From NCBI GenBank assembly GCA_965229525.1, contig OZ245886.1, positions 1,550,001-1,614,000 on the forward strand: 64,000 nucleotides of DNA. Reading direction: 5' to 3'. The notes under the pieces were generated by a model that saw nothing but the letters and a program-made list of their open reading frames with translations, was not told the DNA's origin and searched no databases. This document shows, in pieces, positions 60,983 through 64,000 of this stretch. Position 1 is the first letter of the stretch. The number at the start of each line of letters is the position of its first letter. This DNA is from HXMU1420-13 sp965229525. Its GTDB lineage: Bacteria; Bacteroidota; Rhodothermia; Balneolales; Balneolaceae. The position numbers and the translations under genes were made by a program.

Positions 60983-61624
60983 ATGGCACTCGTCTTACAG
61001 CCAAATTCGACAATAGAGAAAACGATTCTCGACGTTGAACATGAAAAAGTACGAATGGAAGACGCACAACTGGTTCAGGATTTTTTGGGAGGAAATCATC
61101 AGGCTTTTAATAAGCTGATCGGTCGATGGCAGGATCGCATCCATCATTTTGCGTATCGCTATTTCGCCAATAATGATGATGCTGCCGAAATCACTCAAAA
61201 AACTTTTATCAAGGCGTATCAAAAATTAGAAACCCTGGATGATGCCGGGAAATTCGGATCGTGGTTATATCGCATTGCAAATAACCTGTGTCTGGATGAA
61301 TTGAAGCGGGTTGGTCGAAAGAGAGCAACATCCTTGGAAGCATTAAAGTCAGCTCCTCAAACAGAAATGGAACGAGCGGCTGATAGCAATCTGATTCGAA
61401 ATGAGGCGGTAGTATTACTTCATAAAGCGCTGCTTCAATTGCCGAATGAGCAACGAATGGTGGTAATTATGAAAGAATATGAAGGACTGACCTTCAGAGA
61501 AATTGCAGAAATTTTAGACGAATCGGAGAATACGATCAAATCGAGATTGTATTACGGTCTTCGGGCTTTGAAGAAAACCTTCGATTCGTGGAATATCAAT
61601 AAAGAGGTGTTTAGCTATGACTAA
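60983..61624 (+). CDS. ECF RNA polymerase sigma factor
   Basis: A 213-residue sigma factor. Region 2 is YRYFANNDDAAEITQKTFIK and GSWLYRIANNLCLDE. Region 4 is LPNEQRMVVIMKEYEGLTF and EILDESENTIKSRLYYGL. The first 23 residues have no similarity to the family; Met24 (MEDAQLVQDF, 61052) is an alternative start. It overlaps the next gene, an anti-sigma-like protein, by 8 bases, so it likely forms a sigma/anti-sigma pair for an envelope signal. Confidence 0.92.
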   Translation: MALVLQPNSTIEKTILDVEHEKVRMEDAQLVQDFLGGNHQAFNKLIGRWQDRIHHFAYRYFANNDDAAEITQKTFIKAYQKLETLDDAGKFGSWLYRIANNLCLDELKRVGRKRATSLEALKSAPQTEMERAADSNLIRNEAVVLLHKALLQLPNEQRMVVIMKEYEGLTFREIAEILDESENTIKSRLYYGLRALKKTFDSWNINKEVFSYD

Positions 61625-62300
61625 AGACGAAGCACGCGAGCTTTTTATCGACTATTTGTATGGTGGGCTCGATATCGACACACAACAGAAATTAGAATCT
61701 TTTGTCGGTCAACATCCCGACTTAAAAGAAGAATTAGACGGCCTAATGGAAACCCGGCAGGTGCTACAGCAAATGCCGGTAGAAAACCCCAAAGAACAAA
61801 TCGTGATCATGGAGCCGAGTTCGGTGTATTCATCTTTCCGAAACTGGTGGGAGAATGTGCTTAGTTATCTCACTCCACGATCCGGTTTTGGTCGATTTGG
61901 AGTAGCCATAGCCAGCTTTGTTTTCCTATTTATAATTACTGGTAGTCTCACAGATTTGAACATCAAAATGGAAGGAAGCGAATTTTCAATTTCATTTGGT
62001 GAGCAGACTCCAGCTCAAGTTGGCTACACTGCTGCTCAGGTTGAAATGCTAATCAATCAGGTTCAAAATGAGAACGCTGCTTTAGTATCACAGATTGTTG
62101 AAGCGGCTCAAGATCAACAAGAAACGCAATTCCAACAAACCCTGGCAAGCTTCGCAGAATATTTAGATGAGCAACGTACCTCAGACCTTCAACTCATCGA
62201 TTACAGCTTAACTAGCTTAGAAGAAACTACCTATAATCGCTTTGTTCAAACCGATCAGGTGTTAGGCGAAATCATAGAAACCGTAAGTTTAAACCAATAA
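61617..62300 (+). CDS. Putative anti-sigma factor (single-pass membrane)
   Basis: A 227-residue protein. Its N-terminal 60 residues are helical and acidic (FIDYLYGGLDIDTQQKLESF) like anti-sigma cytoplasmic domains, but no zinc HxxxCxxC is present. One transmembrane helix occurs at about residues 97-117 (VAIASFVFLFIITGSL). A periplasmic part follows that is rich in Gln and Glu and predicted coiled coil. Position next to the ECF sigma gene and 8-base overlap support the role; direct evidence is lacking. Confidence 0.75.
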   Translation: MTKDEARELFIDYLYGGLDIDTQQKLESFVGQHPDLKEELDGLMETRQVLQQMPVENPKEQIVIMEPSSVYSSFRNWWENVLSYLTPRSGFGRFGVAIASFVFLFIITGSLTDLNIKMEGSEFSISFGEQTPAQVGYTAAQVEMLINQVQNENAALVSQIVEAAQDQQETQFQQTLASFAEYLDEQRTSDLQLIDYSLTSLEETTYNRFVQTDQVLGEIIETVSLNQ

Positions 62301-62303
62301 AAA

Positions 62304-63506
62304 ATGAAACATCTCAAGAAAACGCTACTGATCGGCTTGTTGAGCATCTTTTTTGCTCCAACCATCATTGCACAAAATATTGATGCTAATCGAATGAATC
62401 GGGATATCCGTATAATGGAGAATATCCTGGCTGAATTGTTCCGCACGCAAGTTGAAGTGGCTACTGCAGATACCTACATCATTGCAGATGGTAATTTTAG
62501 ACACCGAGGAATCCGTGGTACCTATCTCAAAGATTTCGGAATCATTTTCATGATACCGGCAGACGACCCATTTACTCCTAGAATGCATGTTACCGGTGAT
62601 GGTAGTTTCTCGTTTTATTATAACACCGACGACGATGATGAATCTGAAAATGCATCCAGGGAGGTAGATGAGGATGCCGTAAAAGAAAGAATGACGGAAT
62701 TCTTAGTTGATTACGGCTCAACGATTGGCCAGCTCGATGATGACAACCGAATTATGATTATCTATGGTGCTAATACCCAATCAAACAGAAATCGCCTGGT
62801 CAGGTATTCCGACAGAAATGGCAGAGATTATGTTAACGACAACGAATTACCGGTAATCTCTGCTTCTGTTTCCATGAAAGATTTGAAAGACTACAGAAGT
62901 GGCCGAATAGGAGATGGTGAGATTAAGAATCGAATAGATTTTGCAACCACAGAAAATAAAGAATACCTGGACCTAAAAGTGATGGGTAATATTTTTGAAA
63001 CGGCACTTCGTTCTAATGAAGAAGGGTCATTTAAAATGAATGGCGGTATTGGTTATATGATGCTGGACAATTTTGGAGCTATTTTTAGTTTTGATGCTCG
63101 TTTTGGAGGTGGTCGTGATATGTTCTTTGGTAGACTTGCCGATACTCAACGTAGATTACGCATTCTTCAGGAGCAGCAGTTAAGGATAACACTGAATGAC
63201 GAGGAAGTGGATGATGAGGCGTTAGAAATCGAAAAACGACAAGAGCAGTTCAAAGAAGACATGATTGAAGCTTATGCCGAGTTGAAAACTGACGTGACTG
63301 AGTACCTCGTAGATTATGGTAGAACTCTTGGCTCGGTAAATTCAGATCAGTTTATTCTAACAAGCGTAAACCTTTCTTCATCAGGATTTGATGAGATTCC
63401 TGAACGTGTGGATTTTCAAATCAAGAAATCGGTGCTCGAACAATTTGATCGCGGTAGAATTTCGAGAGAAGAAGCGATTAATTCTGTTTCGATTACAGAA
63501 TATTGA
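62304..63506 (+). CDS. Exported hypothetical protein linked to the ECF sigma operon
   Basis: A 400-residue protein with a signal peptide (residues 1-23, ending IIAQ). No family is recognised. Two segments are alike: MTEFLVDYGSTIGQLDDDNR near residue 131 and VTEYLVDYGRTLGSVNSDQF near 331, suggesting an internal duplication. There are no transmembrane helices or enzyme motifs. It starts 3 bases after the anti-sigma gene, so it is co-transcribed and may be the sensor or effector of that system. Confidence 0.75.
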   Translation: MKHLKKTLLIGLLSIFFAPTIIAQNIDANRMNRDIRIMENILAELFRTQVEVATADTYIIADGNFRHRGIRGTYLKDFGIIFMIPADDPFTPRMHVTGDGSFSFYYNTDDDDESENASREVDEDAVKERMTEFLVDYGSTIGQLDDDNRIMIIYGANTQSNRNRLVRYSDRNGRDYVNDNELPVISASVSMKDLKDYRSGRIGDGEIKNRIDFATTENKEYLDLKVMGNIFETALRSNEEGSFKMNGGIGYMMLDNFGAIFSFDARFGGGRDMFFGRLADTQRRLRILQEQQLRITLNDEEVDDEALEIEKRQEQFKEDMIEAYAELKTDVTEYLVDYGRTLGSVNSDQFILTSVNLSSSGFDEIPERVDFQIKKSVLEQFDRGRISREEAINSVSITEY

Positions 63507-63534
63507 TTGAATTTTAAGATGTTCAGGTATTGAA

Positions 63535-63573
63535 GTGTTAAAGTGTTAGGTATATTTACTAACACTTTAACAC
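63535..63573. terminator. 15-bp perfect hairpin between convergent genes
   Basis: GTGTTAAAGTGTTAG at 63535-63549 pairs perfectly with CTAACACTTTAACAC at 63559-63573 across a 9-base AT loop. It lies between the ends of the exported-protein gene and aat. There is no long T-run, so it may be a weak bidirectional terminator or a dispersed repeat. Confidence 0.5.
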
Positions 63574-63590
63574 AAGTACACTCAAATACC

Positions 63591-64000
63591 TTACAACCAA
63601 AATCTACATTCACGCCCCATCGCTTCTTCTAAGAGCAATTCATATTCTGCTTTTGCAATTTCTATACACCCAAATCTGCCTAAATGCTCAGTGTAAAACT
63701 GAGTGTCCCACAATTGAAAACCATTTATTTCTAGAATTTGATGGCAATAGTACAGAGCTACCTTATCCGCTTCAGGTTTAGTTTTAAACATACTTTCCCC
63801 AAAAAAAGCGGATTTAAGTTGAACACCATAAAGCCCACCAACCAATTCACCCCCTTGAAAAACCTCAACTGAATGTGCATGACCATATTGATTTAATACA
63901 TCGTAAGAATTGATGATTAAATCATTGATCCAGGTATCCGTTCGATCGGCACACCTTTCAACGACATCTCGAAAGCAGGAATCTACTTTTACTGAAAATT
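63591..64000 (-). CDS. aat: Leucyl/phenylalanyl-tRNA-protein transferase (partial, start outside)
   Basis: The frame is open to the right edge and gives the C-terminal 135 or so residues of Aat, which adds Leu or Phe to N-terminal Arg or Lys for N-end-rule degradation. The motifs DSCFRDVVERCADR, TWINDLI, HAHSVEVFQGGELVGGLYGV, FGESMF and LWDTQFYTEHLGRFG match the family in order. The true start lies beyond the window; an internal start at 63845 would remove the catalytic half and is not used. Confidence 0.92.
   Translation of the reverse strand, partial: FSVKVDSCFRDVVERCADRTDTWINDLIINSYDVLNQYGHAHSVEVFQGGELVGGLYGVQLKSAFFGESMFKTKPEADKVALYYCHQILEINGFQLWDTQFYTEHLGRFGCIEIAKAEYELLLEEAMGRECRFWL

Overview
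The window looks like a chromosomal segment of a marine Bacteroidota/Balneolota-type bacterium, probably Balneolaceae. This is inferred from several signs: a secreted nuclease ending in a type IX secretion tail with an NFPNPFNPST motif, promoters of the TTG/TAnnTTTG type, the rpmB-rpmG-DUF4295 cluster, and Bacteroidota-like forms of Mrp and glutathione peroxidase. No 16S rRNA gene is present to confirm it. mnmG, rsmG, gyrB and gyrA lie close together, and two parS-like palindromes sit at the mnmG/rsmG junction, so the segment may be near the replication origin. No dnaA, parA or parB is seen.

Layout. 0-7.4 kb: tail of a sensor kinase, manC, a small minus-strand cluster (outer-membrane protein, conserved protein, metallo-beta-lactamase fold), glutathione peroxidase, tRNA-Asp, mnmG, rsmG and a WYL regulator. 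7.5-10.8 kb: an accessory patch with a DUF2200 gene, an Mrr-type endonuclease, a second diverged copy of the 3' end of gyrA, a 247-bp tandem array and a solo GIY-YIG nuclease. 10.8-19.9 kb: gyrA and gyrB, then divergent rpmB-rpmG-DUF4295, yqeY, cvpA, tyrS, xth and a MarR regulator. 20.1-26.5 kb: a DEAD-box helicase, a cytosine-5 methylase/HNH endonuclease pair bounded by an attC-like hairpin, and uvrB. 26.5-38.4 kb: a secreted endonuclease/phosphatase, a DUF559 gene between inverted repeats, tyrA (T-protein), a DUF1643 gene between halves of a dispersed repeat, a Tat-linked GMC oxidoreductase pair and three exported amidohydrolases. 38.6-50.8 kb: an uncharacterised three-gene operon, a secreted SGNH-type protein, mutS2, a PhzF protein, a TauE/SafE permease, a flippase-like protein, lolA, ftsK and comB. 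50.8-64 kb: gcvT, flavin reductase, a lipoprotein, mrp, DoxX, gdhA, two membrane proteins, dinB, a beta-propeller lipoprotein, an ECF sigma/anti-sigma/secreted-protein operon, and the end of aat.

Most genes are housekeeping: DNA topology and repair (gyrAB, uvrB, mutS2, dinB, xth, ftsK), translation (tyrS, mnmG, rsmG, L28/L33) and envelope (lolA, sigma/anti-sigma). The striking part is between them. Several families of hairpin repeats fill the intergenic gaps, and four accessory units (GIY-YIG, DUF559, DUF1643 and the restriction-modification pair) each sit exactly between repeat copies. They look like small cargo cassettes. The restriction-modification unit follows the architecture of an integron gene cassette. 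The GIY-YIG unit lies between the intact gyrA 3' end and a synonymously diverged second copy of it.
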